The translations under genes and the position numbers were made by a program. Shown in pieces: positions 52,110-61,789 of a stretch of 64,000 nucleotides of DNA. This DNA comes from Niabella beijingensis (GTDB lineage: Bacteria; Bacteroidota; Bacteroidia; Chitinophagales; Chitinophagaceae). The notes beneath the pieces were generated by a model that was not told where the DNA came from, did no database searches, and was given only the letters and a program-made list of their open reading frames with translations. Location: positions 2,232,001-2,296,000 of the forward strand of contig NZ_JAIQDI010000002.1 of NCBI RefSeq assembly GCF_020034665.1, read 5' to 3'. Within the stretch, counting starts at the first letter, position 1, and the number at the start of each line of letters is the position of its first letter.

Positions 52110-53798
52110 ATGAACACTGAAATATTAGGCATCATCGTCATGTTTGTGCTTACACTGTTGCTCTCGCTGCCGCTGGGCAGGTATATTGCTAAAGTGTATG
52201 GCAATGAGCGTACTTTTTTAGATCCCATTTTTAATCCGCTGGAACGGTTTCTTTTTAAGATCAGCGGTATCGATCCGCATAAAGAGCAAAACTGGAAACA
52301 GCAACTGGTAGCGCTTCTGGTCATCAATTTTGTATGGTTTTTCCTGGGAATGTTTATTTTGCTGAACCAGGCCTGGCTCCCGCTTAATCCCGATCAAAAC
52401 CCCAACCAGACCCCCGATCAGGCCTTTAATACTACTATTTCCTTCCTGGTGAACTGTAATCTCCAGCATTATTCCGGGGAAACCGGCGTCAGTTACTTCA
52501 GTCAGCTTTACCTCATGTTTCTGCAGTTTGTAACCGCTGCCACCGGTATGGCCGCAGCTGCTGCCGTCTTCTATGCCTTCCGGAAGGGCATGCATCAAAC
52601 GCTGGGTAATTTCTATAATACTTTTGTGAAATCGGTTACCCGCATCCTGTTGCCCATCTCCATCATCATCGGCGTGATTCTTATCCTGAATCATACCCCG
52701 ATGACCTTTGAAGGAAAACAACAAATGATCACCCTGCAGGGAGATACGACCTATGTTTCCACCGGTCCGGTGGCGGCATTTGTTCCCATCAAACATCTGG
52801 GTACCAATGGCGGCGGCTTCTTCGGCGCCAATTCCTCTCATCCGTTGGAAAATGTGAACTACATCACCAATATGACACAGATGATCGCGCAAATGCTGAT
52901 CCCCTTTGCCATGGTGTTTGCATTCGGACAATTCATCAACCGGAGAAAACTGGGGTGGGCCATCTGGTGCGTAATGACCCTGGGCTTCCTGATCCTCTGT
53001 ATTCCCAACATCATTATGGAGATGAACGGCAACCCCAATATCACTGCGATGGGCGTCAGTCCTGCCCTGGGGGCGATGGAAGGAAAAGAGATCCGTTTTG
53101 GAACGCCGGCTTCCGCCTACTGGAGTATTGCAACCACCGTTATCTCCACCGGTTCGATCAACTCCATGCACTCCAGTTATATGCCGCTGAGCGGGATGAA
53201 TATGCTGCTGGCCATGATGACCAACTGTTTTTACGGCGGGTGTGGTGTGGGGATACTCAACTATTTTGTATTCATCATCCTCGCGGTTTTTGTAAGCGGC
53301 TTGATGGTAGGCCGTACCCCTGAATTCCTCGGTAAAAAAATAGAGGCCCGCGAAATGAAGATCGCGATGATCGTAGCATTGCTGCATCCGTTGCTGATAC
53401 TGGCGGGCACCGCATTAGCCGCAGCACTCCCCTCACAAACGGCCTCCACGCTCGCCAATCCGGGCTTCCATGGTTTTAGTGAAATGTTGTACGAATACAC
53501 ATCCAGTGCCGCCAATAATGGAAGCGGGTTTGAGGGGCTTGGCGACAATACGCCCTGGTGGAATATCAGCACCGGCTTTGTACTGATACTTTCCCGCTAC
53601 CTGCCCATCATCGGCCCTGTAGCTATTGCCGGTATACTTGGTGCAAAAAAATACATCCCGGAAAGCGCCGGCACTTTAAAAACAGATACCGCCACCTTTG
53701 GTTTTATGGTATTTGCCGTGATCGTTATTGTAGCGGCGCTCTCCTTCTTCCCGGCTTTAACACTGGGGCCAATTGCGGAATATTTTGGAATGGGCTGA
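52110..53798 (+). CDS. kdpA: KdpA, K+-binding channel-like subunit of KdpFABC
   Basis: 562-residue polytopic inner-membrane protein. ATG 52110 gives the standard start MNTEILGIIVMFVLTLLLSL; upstream in-frame codons overlap kdpF and are rejected. The four pore-loop selectivity motifs are present: NLQHYSGETGVSYFSQ, HLGTNGGGFFGANSSHPLEN, CFYGGCGVGILNY and SSAANNGSGFEGLGDNTPWW. It binds K+ with high affinity and passes it to KdpB. Expression is expected under potassium limitation. 329 bases separate it from kdpB, unusually long. Confidence 0.97.
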   Translation: MNTEILGIIVMFVLTLLLSLPLGRYIAKVYGNERTFLDPIFNPLERFLFKISGIDPHKEQNWKQQLVALLVINFVWFFLGMFILLNQAWLPLNPDQNPNQTPDQAFNTTISFLVNCNLQHYSGETGVSYFSQLYLMFLQFVTAATGMAAAAAVFYAFRKGMHQTLGNFYNTFVKSVTRILLPISIIIGVILILNHTPMTFEGKQQMITLQGDTTYVSTGPVAAFVPIKHLGTNGGGFFGANSSHPLENVNYITNMTQMIAQMLIPFAMVFAFGQFINRRKLGWAIWCVMTLGFLILCIPNIIMEMNGNPNITAMGVSPALGAMEGKEIRFGTPASAYWSIATTVISTGSINSMHSSYMPLSGMNMLLAMMTNCFYGGCGVGILNYFVFIILAVFVSGLMVGRTPEFLGKKIEAREMKIAMIVALLHPLLILAGTALAAALPSQTASTLANPGFHGFSEMLYEYTSSAANNGSGFEGLGDNTPWWNISTGFVLILSRYLPIIGPVAIAGILGAKKYIPESAGTLKTDTATFGFMVFAVIVIVAALSFFPALTLGPIAEYFGMG

Positions 53799-53901
53799 GG
53801 ACCGGAAGTAAAAAGTGAAAGGTAAAAAAATTAAAACAAACCAGGCAGGACGCCTGTACCTTACTTTTCATCTTTTACTCAAAATTTTTCGGATCTCCTA
53901 T

Positions 53902-54015
53902 TTAATCTTTCTTCAAACTCAGGATCCATCCATAAATCATCTTACCAATGGTATCCAGTTTTTCAACAAACCGATCACATTCCTCCCGGGTAATAAATTG
54001 CAGATCCGCATTCAT
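53902..54015 (-). pseudogene. C-terminal fragment of a four-helix-bundle (S23-type) protein inside the kdp operon
   Basis: Antisense to kdp, ATG 54015 to TAA 53902 encodes MNADLQFITREECDRFVEKL followed by DTIGKMIYGWILSLKKD. The pattern (I)S/T-x-EE-x-x-x-(L), then IGKMI-x-G-x-I-x-SLKK, is the last helix pair of the bacterial four-helix-bundle family linked with 23S rRNA intervening sequences. The N-terminal two-thirds are absent. The rest of the 53799-54127 gap shows nothing else. Confidence 0.6.
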
Positions 54016-54127
54016 AAGTAAAACAGATAATCAAAATATAAATAATCGCATTATTTAATTAACAAACACGTTGCTTTTCGCTATTACCATTTCACTAAAA
54101 ACAGTTCATTTCTCACAACATATCAAA

Positions 54128-56206
54128 ATGAAAAATCAACATACATCCTTGTTTCAAAAGGACCAGTTCATAGAAGCGCTGAAGGATTCTTTTGTCAAAC
54201 TAAGTCCGTCAAAAATGTTCTGCAATCCTGTCATGTTCCTGGTATGGATCGGCACGCTGGTCATGCTGGGCGTCTGCATCTGGATCGCAGCGGCCGGGGG
54301 CACAGCGCAGGGATCACTCGCGTACAATATTACCATCACCTCCCTTCTTTTTATCACCCTGCTGTTTGCCAATTTTGCAGAGGCAATCGCAGAGGCACGT
54401 GGAAAAGCCCAGGCCAACAGCCTGCGTAAAACAAGAGAAGAAACTCCTGCAAAAAAAATAGAACCGGTCGGCGAAATGACGCTGAATGAGGTCCGTATTG
54501 TCCCCTCCTCCGGTCTGCAGCTCAATGACATTTTCATCTGTGAGCCGGGTGATATCATTCCTACAGACGGAGAGATCATTGAAGGACTGGCCACCATCGA
54601 TGAAAGCGCCATTACCGGGGAAAGTGCACCGGTTATCCGCGAAGCCGGTGGTGATAAAAGCTCAGTTACCGGTGGCACCAAGGTGTTATCGGATAAAATA
54701 AAGGTAAAAGTGACCACGCGTCCCGGCGAAAGCTTCCTGGATAAAATGATCGCCCTTGTGGAAGGCGCCTCGCGCCAGAAAACGCCAAATGAAATAGCGC
54801 TCACCATCCTGCTGGCAGGATTTTCACTCGTGTTCATCATCGTGTGCACCACATTAAAACCTTTTGGCGATTTTGCCCATACACCCATTACCATCGCTGC
54901 GCTGATCTCTTTATTTGTTTGCCTGATCCCCACTACCATCGGCGGGCTGCTTTCTGCCATTGGTATCGCGGGTATGGATCGTGCATTAAGGGCCAATGTG
55001 ATCACCAAAAGCGGTAAAGCTGTTGAAACGGCCGGGGATATCGATGTGTTGCTACTGGATAAGACAGGAACTATTACCATCGGCAACCGGAAAGCCACAC
55101 ATTTCTGGCCGGCAGCCGGCATCGGCGACCAGGATTTCATTGAGGCGGCAGTGCTCAGTTCTCTGGCAGATGAAACACCTGAAGGAAAATCCATTGTGGA
55201 GCTGGCTTCCGGCCTTCATAAGGACAAAAACTATATTCCGGATACACAGCAACAGTTCTTTGCAGAACACAGCAGTTACAAGCCGATCCCGTTCACCGCC
55301 GAGACCCGCTGCTCCGGCGTGAACTTCAATGGTATTCATATCCGCAAAGGTGCTATGGATGCCATTACAAGACTGGTACAGAAAGCCGGTAATATCATCC
55401 CGGCGGAAACCATGATCAAAACAAAAGAGATCGCCAGCAACGGCGGAACGCCGCTGGTTGTGGCAAAAAGCGACCGGGTACTGGGAGTTATCGAATTGCA
55501 GGATATTATTAAACCCGGTATACAGGAACGGTTTGAACGGCTGCGCCGGATGGGGATCAAAACAGTGATGGTGACCGGTGACAATCCGCTTACCGCAAAG
55601 TTCATTGCCGGGAAGGCCGGGGTAGATGATTTTATCGCAGAGGCCAAACCCGAGGACAAAATGAATTATATCCGCAGTGAGCAGGCAGAAGGCCGCCTGG
55701 TGGCCATGATGGGCGACGGCACCAATGATGCGCCCGCCCTTGCACAAGCCGATGTAGGTGTGGCTATGAACAGCGGCACCCAGGCCGCTAAAGAGGCAGG
55801 TAACATGGTAGACCTCGACAACGATCCTACAAAGCTGATCGAGGTTGTAGAGATCGGGAAACAATTGCTGATGACCCGCGGCACACTGACCACCTTTAGT
55901 ATTGCCAACGATGTGGCCAAATATTTTGCCATCATCCCGGCCCTGTTCATAGCAGCCATTCCTTCGTTGCACGGGCTAAATATCATGCGGCTGCACAGCC
56001 CGGAAAGCGCGATCCTTTCGGCAGTAATTTTCAATGCGGTCATTATCCCCCTGCTGATTCCCCTGGCGCTAAAAGGTGTGGCCTACAAACCCATCGGCGC
56101 CAGCGCCCTGCTGAGAAGGAACCTGTTTATTTACGGTCTCGGCGGCATCATTGCTCCCTTTATCGGTATCAAACTGATCGACCTGCTGGTGGGACTACTC
56201 TTTTAA
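54128..56206 (+). CDS. kdpB: KdpB, P-type ATPase subunit of KdpFABC
   Basis: 692-residue P-type ATPase that powers K+ uptake. ATG 54128 gives [20 protein letters not shown]; an upstream TTG at 54071 is rejected. Visible: TGES actuator motif (AITGESAPV), phosphorylation site DKTGTIT with Asp311, nucleotide-binding KGAMDA and P-domain VTGDNPLTA and [20 protein letters not shown]. Full length for the family. Followed 68 bases later by kdpC. Confidence 0.98.
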   Translation: MKNQHTSLFQKDQFIEALKDSFVKLSPSKMFCNPVMFLVWIGTLVMLGVCIWIAAAGGTAQGSLAYNITITSLLFITLLFANFAEAIAEARGKAQANSLRKTREETPAKKIEPVGEMTLNEVRIVPSSGLQLNDIFICEPGDIIPTDGEIIEGLATIDESAITGESAPVIREAGGDKSSVTGGTKVLSDKIKVKVTTRPGESFLDKMIALVEGASRQKTPNEIALTILLAGFSLVFIIVCTTLKPFGDFAHTPITIAALISLFVCLIPTTIGGLLSAIGIAGMDRALRANVITKSGKAVETAGDIDVLLLDKTGTITIGNRKATHFWPAAGIGDQDFIEAAVLSSLADETPEGKSIVELASGLHKDKNYIPDTQQQFFAEHSSYKPIPFTAETRCSGVNFNGIHIRKGAMDAITRLVQKAGNIIPAETMIKTKEIASNGGTPLVVAKSDRVLGVIELQDIIKPGIQERFERLRRMGIKTVMVTGDNPLTAKFIAGKAGVDDFIAEAKPEDKMNYIRSEQAEGRLVAMMGDGTNDAPALAQADVGVAMNSGTQAAKEAGNMVDLDNDPTKLIEVVEIGKQLLMTRGTLTTFSIANDVAKYFAIIPALFIAAIPSLHGLNIMRLHSPESAILSAVIFNAVIIPLLIPLALKGVAYKPIGASALLRRNLFIYGLGGIIAPFIGIKLIDLLVGLLF

Positions 56207-56274
56207 ACAACAGTCCGCCGGCTATTCGCCGCCAATAGCATCTTACTATTCATTTTTTATTCAAAAAATCAACA

Positions 56275-56820
56275 ATGAAACATATCATTCCCGCCATACG
56301 CCTGACACTTATACTGATGGTACTCTGTGTAGTGGTCTATTCACTCCTGTTATCAGGCTTTGCCCAACTTACACCGGAAAAAGGAAAAGGAGAAAAGATC
56401 TCCGGCCGTAATGGCAAAAGCTACTATGCCAATATCGGACAACGTTTCGACAGCGTCATTTACTTCAGTTCGCGCCCTTCAGCTGTAGCCTATAACGCCG
56501 CAGGAAGCGGCGGCAGCAACAAAGGGCCCAATAATCCCGATTATCTGAAAGAAGTGCAGCAACGGGTTGAGGATTTCAAACAAAAGAATCCCGGGGCTGC
56601 AATCCCCGCCGATATTGTAACAGCAAGCGGCAGCGGACTGGACCCCGATATTTCCGTTGCAGCTGCAAACGCCCAGGTAGTACGGATCGCAACAGCCCGG
56701 AAGCTGTCGCAGCAGACCGTTCAGGAGTTGGTAAACAAACATATCGACCGGCCGGTGCTGGGGCCTCAGAAAATAAACGTACTGAAGTTAAATATCGATC
56801 TGGATCAACTCGGTCATTAA
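56275..56820 (+). CDS. kdpC: KdpC, accessory subunit of KdpFABC
   Basis: 181 residues with one N-terminal membrane helix (LTLILMVLCVVVYSLLLSGFAQL) and a periplasmic domain containing FSSRPSAVAYNAAGSGGSN, SGSGLDPDISVAAANAQ, and the C-terminal LGPQKINVLKLNIDLDQL. All are characteristic of KdpC, which helps nucleotide binding by KdpB. Complete. Confidence 0.96.
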   Translation: MKHIIPAIRLTLILMVLCVVVYSLLLSGFAQLTPEKGKGEKISGRNGKSYYANIGQRFDSVIYFSSRPSAVAYNAAGSGGSNKGPNNPDYLKEVQQRVEDFKQKNPGAAIPADIVTASGSGLDPDISVAAANAQVVRIATARKLSQQTVQELVNKHIDRPVLGPQKINVLKLNIDLDQLGH

Positions 56821-56939
56821 ACCCTTTATAACCCCATAACCGGCACCTTCATGTTTCTGCCTTTCAATAAAACCAGGCCGGAACAACGGTACCTGACCCC
56901 GGAGAAGCGCTCAAATAACAAAGAAGAAAAACAAAATGT

Positions 56940-58040
56940 ATGAACAGCAGAACAATCCGCAACCGCATTATTTACCTCGCAATGGCTGCTCCATTGATCA
57001 CCTTTCAAAAAGCAGCGGCACAAACTGAAAATCCCGAAAGGCTCCTCAAGATCAGTGGTTATGGCGAAGCCTTTTACAGCTATGATTTCGGAAGACCGGC
57101 CAATCATATCAAACAGCCCTTCCTTTACAGTTACAACCGGCACAATACCTTCAATGTAAACCTGGCCCTGGTTAAAGCCAGCTACACAACAGAGCGTATA
57201 AGAGGCAACATCGGCTTAATGACCGGCACCTACAGCAATGATAATATGGCCGCTGAAAAAAACGTACTAAAAAATATCTATGAGGCCAATGCGGGTTTCA
57301 AACTCTCAAAGACCCGCAATCTCTGGATCGATGCGGGTGTTCTTCCCTCGCATATCGGCTGGGAAAGCGCCATCGGAAAGGATTGCCAGACACTGACCCG
57401 CAGTATCGCAGCAGAAAATTCGCCCTATTTTGAAACCGGCGCCCGCCTCTCATACACTTCCGGTAACGGCAAGTGGTACATTAGTGGTCTGCTCTTGAAC
57501 GGATGGCAGCGCATTGAACGGGTGGAAGGAAACAATACCCTGGCATTTGGCCACCAGCTCACTTTTAAGCCCACCGATAAGATAACAGTGAACAGCAGTT
57601 CTTTTATTGGCAATGACAAACCGGATAGCGCCCGGCAGATGCGTTACTTTCATGATCTTTATGGTCAGTTCCTGCTGTCGCCCCATTTTTCACTGACGCT
57701 GGGATTTGATATCGGTGTGGAACAAAAGGCCAAAAAAAGCAGCGGCTACAACAGCTGGTATACGCCCGTGGTGATCGCCACCTGGTTTAACGAGAAATGG
57801 AATATTGGTTTACGGGGTGAATATTTTGACGACCGCAATGGGGTGCTCATTGCCACGGGTACGGCACATGGTTTTAAAACGATCGGGTATTCAGTAAATA
57901 TCGATCGCAAAATAACCGATCAGTTCGTATGGCGGATCGAGGGCCGCGGGTTTAACAGTCGCGACCGGATCTTTTTAAACCGCGATCTTCCGGTAAATAA
58001 TAACTTCGCAATTACAAGTTCCCTGGCATTCTCTTTTTAA
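56940..58040 (+). CDS. Outer-membrane beta-barrel porin (bbp2/OmpL-like) in kdp operon
   Basis: 366 residues with a signal peptide (cleavage near residue 28, KAAAQT) and alternating amphipathic strands ending ITSSLAFSF with terminal Phe, typical for an outer-membrane barrel. ISGYGEAFYSYDFGRP and DAGVLPSHIGWESAIG match the putative beta-barrel porin-2 family found in Bacteroidota. Lying between kdpC (119 bases) and kdpD (12 bases), it may pass K+ or a counter-ion across the outer membrane; that role is inferred from context. Confidence 0.85.
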   Translation: MNSRTIRNRIIYLAMAAPLITFQKAAAQTENPERLLKISGYGEAFYSYDFGRPANHIKQPFLYSYNRHNTFNVNLALVKASYTTERIRGNIGLMTGTYSNDNMAAEKNVLKNIYEANAGFKLSKTRNLWIDAGVLPSHIGWESAIGKDCQTLTRSIAAENSPYFETGARLSYTSGNGKWYISGLLLNGWQRIERVEGNNTLAFGHQLTFKPTDKITVNSSSFIGNDKPDSARQMRYFHDLYGQFLLSPHFSLTLGFDIGVEQKAKKSSGYNSWYTPVVIATWFNEKWNIGLRGEYFDDRNGVLIATGTAHGFKTIGYSVNIDRKITDQFVWRIEGRGFNSRDRIFLNRDLPVNNNFAITSSLAFSF

Positions 58041-58052
58041 ATACCTGTCATC

Positions 58053-59162
58053 ATGGAAGCAGCTGCTGATTTTTTAAAACTCATCCGGAATAACAAACGC
58101 GGCCGGTTTAAAATCTATATCGGCATGAGTGCCGGTGTGGGAAAAACCTACCGCATGTTGCAGGAAGCCCATGTATTGCTCAGGAACGGGATCGATGTAC
58201 GCATCGGTTATATTGAAACCCACCGGCGCGAAGAAACCCACGCGTTACTGGAAGGTCTTCCTGAAATTCCCCGGCGGAAACTCTTTTATAAGGGGAAAGA
58301 ACTGGAGGAAATGGACACAGATGCCATTATCAACCTCCGGCCGGAAGTGGTTCTTGTAGATGAGCTGGCGCACACCAATATAGAAGGAAGCCGGAACAAC
58401 AAACGCTGGCAGGATGTGCGGGATATCCTCGATGCAGGTATCAATGTGATCTCAGCCGTGAACATCCAGCACATTGAAAGCCTGCACGAGGACATCCTGG
58501 CCATCACCGGCGTTAATGTAGCAGAACGGATCCCGGACAGTATTATTAAAGAAGCCGATGAGGTCGTAAACATCGATCTGCCTTCCGATGAGCTGATCAC
58601 CCGGCTGAAGGAAGGCCGGATCTATAAAAACGACAAGATCCAATCTGCGCTCAATAACTTTTTTAAGCACGACAATATCCTGCAACTGCGCGAGCTGGCA
58701 CTAAAAGAAGTGGCTTCTGCCGTGGAACGGAAGGTAGAAACAGAAATCGTAAAACTTCCATTGCAGCAGGAACGGTTTATGGCCTGTATCAGCAGTAATG
58801 AAAAAACGTCCAAGACCGTTATCCGCAAAACCGCACGCCTGGCTAATTATTATCACAGCAAATGGTATGTACTGTACATAGAGACCCCTTCGGAAAGTGC
58901 CGATAAGATCCGGTTGAATAAGCAACGGTACCTGATCAATAATTTTCAGCTGGCCACAGAGCTCGGTGCGGAAATTATAAAGATAAAGGCCGACCGCATT
59001 GCAGCCGCGATCGTGGAGCAGGCCGAAGAGCGGAAGATCACCACCATTTGTATCGGCAAACCGCATTTGAGTCTGATGCAGGTCATTGCGGCTACCAATA
59101 TTTTCAATAATCTTTTAAAAAAACTAAGCGACAGCCAGATCGATCTGGTGATACTGAGTTAA
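58053..59162 (+). CDS. kdpD: Truncated KdpD: sensor and USP domains only, no kinase
   Basis: 369 residues. The N-terminal KdpD domain has Walker A GMSAGVGKT, DVRIGYIETHRREETHAL and Walker B VVLVDELAHTN, followed by NVISAVNIQHIESLHEDI. A universal-stress-protein-like domain covers about 245-369. The four membrane helices, GAF and histidine-kinase domains of full-length KdpD (about 890 residues) are missing, and the stop is clean. Such short KdpDs occur in some bacteria. It is probably a cytosolic K+/nucleotide sensing module that works with the separate kinase at 59200. Confidence 0.93.
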   Translation: MEAAADFLKLIRNNKRGRFKIYIGMSAGVGKTYRMLQEAHVLLRNGIDVRIGYIETHRREETHALLEGLPEIPRRKLFYKGKELEEMDTDAIINLRPEVVLVDELAHTNIEGSRNNKRWQDVRDILDAGINVISAVNIQHIESLHEDILAITGVNVAERIPDSIIKEADEVVNIDLPSDELITRLKEGRIYKNDKIQSALNNFFKHDNILQLRELALKEVASAVERKVETEIVKLPLQQERFMACISSNEKTSKTVIRKTARLANYYHSKWYVLYIETPSESADKIRLNKQRYLINNFQLATELGAEIIKIKADRIAAAIVEQAEERKITTICIGKPHLSLMQVIAATNIFNNLLKKLSDSQIDLVILS

Positions 59163-59170
59163 TGTTGTTT

Positions 59171-59178
59171 TATTTTTG
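59171..59178 (+). promoter_or_regulatory. Candidate -7 promoter box for the histidine kinase gene
   Basis: TATTTTTG fits TAnnTTTG and lies 21 bases before the kinase ATG. If used, the kinase is partly independent of the kdp operon. No clear -33 box. Confidence 0.3.
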
Positions 59179-59199
59179 CTTATGCATAAAAATTAAAAA

Positions 59200-60924
59200 A
59201 TGCGTATTCAAACAAAATTAGTCCTGGGTCTGGGTGCGCTCTTTGCGTTGGTGGCTTTCCTCGCCATCCTTTCGGGTATTTACATCAACCGGCTTTCGGC
59301 AGAAACAAAAAATATCCTGGTGGCTAATTACAATTCCGTTTCGTACTCCCGGGAAATGCTGCTGGCGTTGGACGAAGGCATTCAACAGCCCTATATCCAG
59401 CAAAAATTTGAGGCGCAGCTGAAACGCCAAAAAGAAAACATAACCGAACCCAATGAGCTCGAAGCTACAGAGCGGGTAAATGCCGACTTTGAGCGGATCA
59501 AAAATATGCCGGGTGATACCCTGCTGATCCGCCAGATCCGGAAAGATCTTGCAGATATTATGCTGCTGAATATGCAGGCCATTCAACGGAAAAGTACCAT
59601 TGCCGGGAAGACCGCAGATAAAGCCATTGTCTGGATCGCCGTAAGCGGAACCCTTTGCTTTATCATTGCTTTTACCCTCCTGCTGAACCTGCCCGCTGCC
59701 ATCTCCAATCCCATCAGAACCCTTACCTCAAGCATCCGCGGCATCACTTCAAAAAACTATTCACAACGGATCTATTACAACAAACCTGATGAGTTCGGCG
59801 ATATGGCAAAGGCCTTTAACACCATGGCGCAAAAACTGGAAGAATACAATAACAGCAACCTGGCCCGGCTGATGAGTGAAAAGCAGCGCGTGGAAACACT
59901 GATCAATAATATACATGAACCGGTGATCGGTCTGGACGAAGCCAAAAGGGTCATTTTTATCAATGAAGAGGCCTCCAGGATCACCAATACCCAACCTTCG
60001 GATGTACTGGGAAAACCGGTCCAGGACCTTGCGGTAAGCAATGACCTGATCCGGATGCTGATCCGGGATTTTTTTGAACCGGTAACGGCACACGAGCCCC
60101 TGAAGATCTATGCCGACAACAAAGAAAGTTATTTCGAAAAAACGATCATTCCCATCAGCATCGTTCCCACGGGCGAAAAAGAGGCGCAGCACCTGGGAGA
60201 TGTGATCTTTCTGAAGAACATCACCCCTTTCAAGGAGCTGGACTATGCAAAGACCAACTTTATCGCCACGGTTTCCCATGAACTCAAGACGCCCATCTCC
60301 TCAATAAAAATGAGTGCCCAGCTGCTCGAAAACGACCGGATCGGCAAGTTGAACACCGAACAAAAAGAGCTGGTAGAAAGCATACAGGATGATGCGGCCC
60401 GCCTGCTGAAGATCACCAGCGAACTACTGAACGTAACCCAGCTGGAAAGCGGTAAACTGGAGCTACAGTCCGTACTATGCCGTCCGGAAGAGCTGATCGG
60501 CAAGGCGGTTCACATCAATGAAACAGCCGCAGCTTCCAAGAACATCCGCATTCAGACGGTGCTGCAGGAAGACCTTCCTTTTTTAAATGCTGATGCGGAT
60601 AAAACTTCATGGATCTTCAGTAATCTTATTTCCAATGCCATCCGTTACAGTCATGAGAACGGTTCCCTTACCGTAACAGTTGCTGCCAGCGGGGACGAGG
60701 TCGTTTTTACCGTTAAGGATTATGGCCAGGGCATTGCACCTTTCTATCTTGATAAAATATTTGACCGTTATTTCCGGGTTCCCGGTTCCAAAAAAGAAGG
60801 AACAGGTCTGGGATTGTCGATCAGTAAGGAACTGATCGAAGCGCAGGGAGGACGCATCGATGTTGTCAGTGAATTTGGGGTGGGCACCGAATTCACGGTA
60901 CGCCTGCCTGCCGCCGGAAAATAA
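59200..60924 (+). CDS. HAMP/PAS sensor histidine kinase, probable partner of the sigma-54 regulator
   Basis: 574 residues. One membrane helix at about 7-27, an extracytoplasmic four-helix sensor region, a second helix near 145-166, HAMP (NPIRTLTSSIRGITSKNYSQ), PAS (VIGLDEAKRVIFINEEASRI), dimerisation/phosphoacceptor ATVSHELKTPISSIKMS with His360, and ATPase boxes NLISNAIRYS, VKDYGQGIAP and GTGLGLSISKEL. It follows the short kdpD by 37 bases. It probably phosphorylates the response regulator at 50272, the only one nearby. The periplasmic sensor region differs from KdpD, so the input signal may not be potassium itself. Confidence 0.94.
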   Translation: MRIQTKLVLGLGALFALVAFLAILSGIYINRLSAETKNILVANYNSVSYSREMLLALDEGIQQPYIQQKFEAQLKRQKENITEPNELEATERVNADFERIKNMPGDTLLIRQIRKDLADIMLLNMQAIQRKSTIAGKTADKAIVWIAVSGTLCFIIAFTLLLNLPAAISNPIRTLTSSIRGITSKNYSQRIYYNKPDEFGDMAKAFNTMAQKLEEYNNSNLARLMSEKQRVETLINNIHEPVIGLDEAKRVIFINEEASRITNTQPSDVLGKPVQDLAVSNDLIRMLIRDFFEPVTAHEPLKIYADNKESYFEKTIIPISIVPTGEKEAQHLGDVIFLKNITPFKELDYAKTNFIATVSHELKTPISSIKMSAQLLENDRIGKLNTEQKELVESIQDDAARLLKITSELLNVTQLESGKLELQSVLCRPEELIGKAVHINETAAASKNIRIQTVLQEDLPFLNADADKTSWIFSNLISNAIRYSHENGSLTVTVAASGDEVVFTVKDYGQGIAPFYLDKIFDRYFRVPGSKKEGTGLGLSISKELIEAQGGRIDVVSEFGVGTEFTVRLPAAGK

Positions 60925-60978
60925 GCATCCCGTCTTTTGCCGGTCGCCGGAAAAGGCAGGATGCTGTATCTTTAGGTC

Positions 60979-61659
60979 ATGATCACACCCGAATTTTATG
61001 ACAACCTCACTCCCTCTGAGGCCGTTGCCCTTCAAAAAGAACTCCGCGAAAAGATCGATCTTACGCCACGTCCGGCTCCTGTACAGTTTATCGGCGGAGC
61101 GGATATTTCATTCAACAAATATGAAACAACAGTGTATGCGGGCATTGTGGTGCTGAAGTACCCGGAGCTGGTAGTGCAGGCACATGCTTCTGTTACCTGC
61201 ACCGTACAGTTCCCTTATATTTCGGGGTTACTGGCATTCCGGGAAGTACCGGCATTGTTAAAAGCATGGGAGGCGCTTTCCTTAAAACCCGATGTGCTGG
61301 TGCTGGATGGTCATGGTATCGCACATCCCCGCAGGCTGGGCATTGCCACACATTTTGGCATCATAAAAAATATACCGACCATAGGTTGTGCCAAAACCCG
61401 GCTTACTGGCAACTACCAGGAGCCCGGTAACCGGCGACTGGATCATACGCCCCTGTTTGACAAGCAGGAAAAGATCGGATCCGTTTTGCGTACCAAACCT
61501 AATTGTAAACCCATATTCGTGTCCCCCGGCAATAAGGTCAGCATGGACCAAAGCCTGGAGCTTATCACCCGCTGTTGCGGCAAATACCGTATCCCCGAGC
61601 CCACAAGGCTGGCACATATGCTGGTAAATCAGGGACGGGTGAAAGCGAAAGGTAGCTGA
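60979..61659 (+). CDS. nfi: Endonuclease V, deoxyinosine-specific repair nuclease
   Basis: 226 residues. It cleaves DNA (or RNA) near deaminated adenine (hypoxanthine). Catalytic acids align with Thermotoga EndoV: Asp42 in GGADISF, Glu89 in AFREVP and Asp110 in VLDGHGIAHPR. PYISGLLAFRE is the wedge motif (PYIP in many homologues). Complete. A weak -7 box (TATCTTTA) lies just upstream. Unrelated to the kdp genes. Confidence 0.95.
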   Translation: MITPEFYDNLTPSEAVALQKELREKIDLTPRPAPVQFIGGADISFNKYETTVYAGIVVLKYPELVVQAHASVTCTVQFPYISGLLAFREVPALLKAWEALSLKPDVLVLDGHGIAHPRRLGIATHFGIIKNIPTIGCAKTRLTGNYQEPGNRRLDHTPLFDKQEKIGSVLRTKPNCKPIFVSPGNKVSMDQSLELITRCCGKYRIPEPTRLAHMLVNQGRVKAKGS

Positions 61660-61775
61660 TAGCTATCAGTTGTTAGCCGGAAGCGCTGTTTAGTGCCGGA
61701 CTTTCAGGGCAGCAAATGCTGAAGCCTGGCTGCTGAAAGCCGGCAGCTCAAAGCTGATATCTGGGTGCTGATGCC

Positions 61776-61783
61776 TATATTTG
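61776..61783 (+). promoter_or_regulatory. Candidate -7 promoter box for the multiheme cytochrome gene
   Basis: TATATTTG is an exact TAnnTTTG match only 7 bases before ATG 61790. Transcription would start at or next to the start codon, giving a leaderless or nearly leaderless mRNA. Confidence 0.35.
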
Positions 61784-61789
61784 TTCCCT

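Noticed and set aside
52218..53387. 389-codon open frame on the minus strand
   Set aside because: Antisense to kdpA throughout; His/Asp/Gly-rich composition without any domain. It is a shadow of the kdpA reading frame.
53815..54021. 68-codon plus-strand frame between kdpA and kdpB
   Set aside because: Composition is not coding-like, and the opposite strand has a recognisable four-helix-bundle fragment.
54154..55972. Long minus-strand open frames (346 and 306 codons)
   Set aside because: Both lie opposite kdpB, with skewed composition and no recognisable motif.
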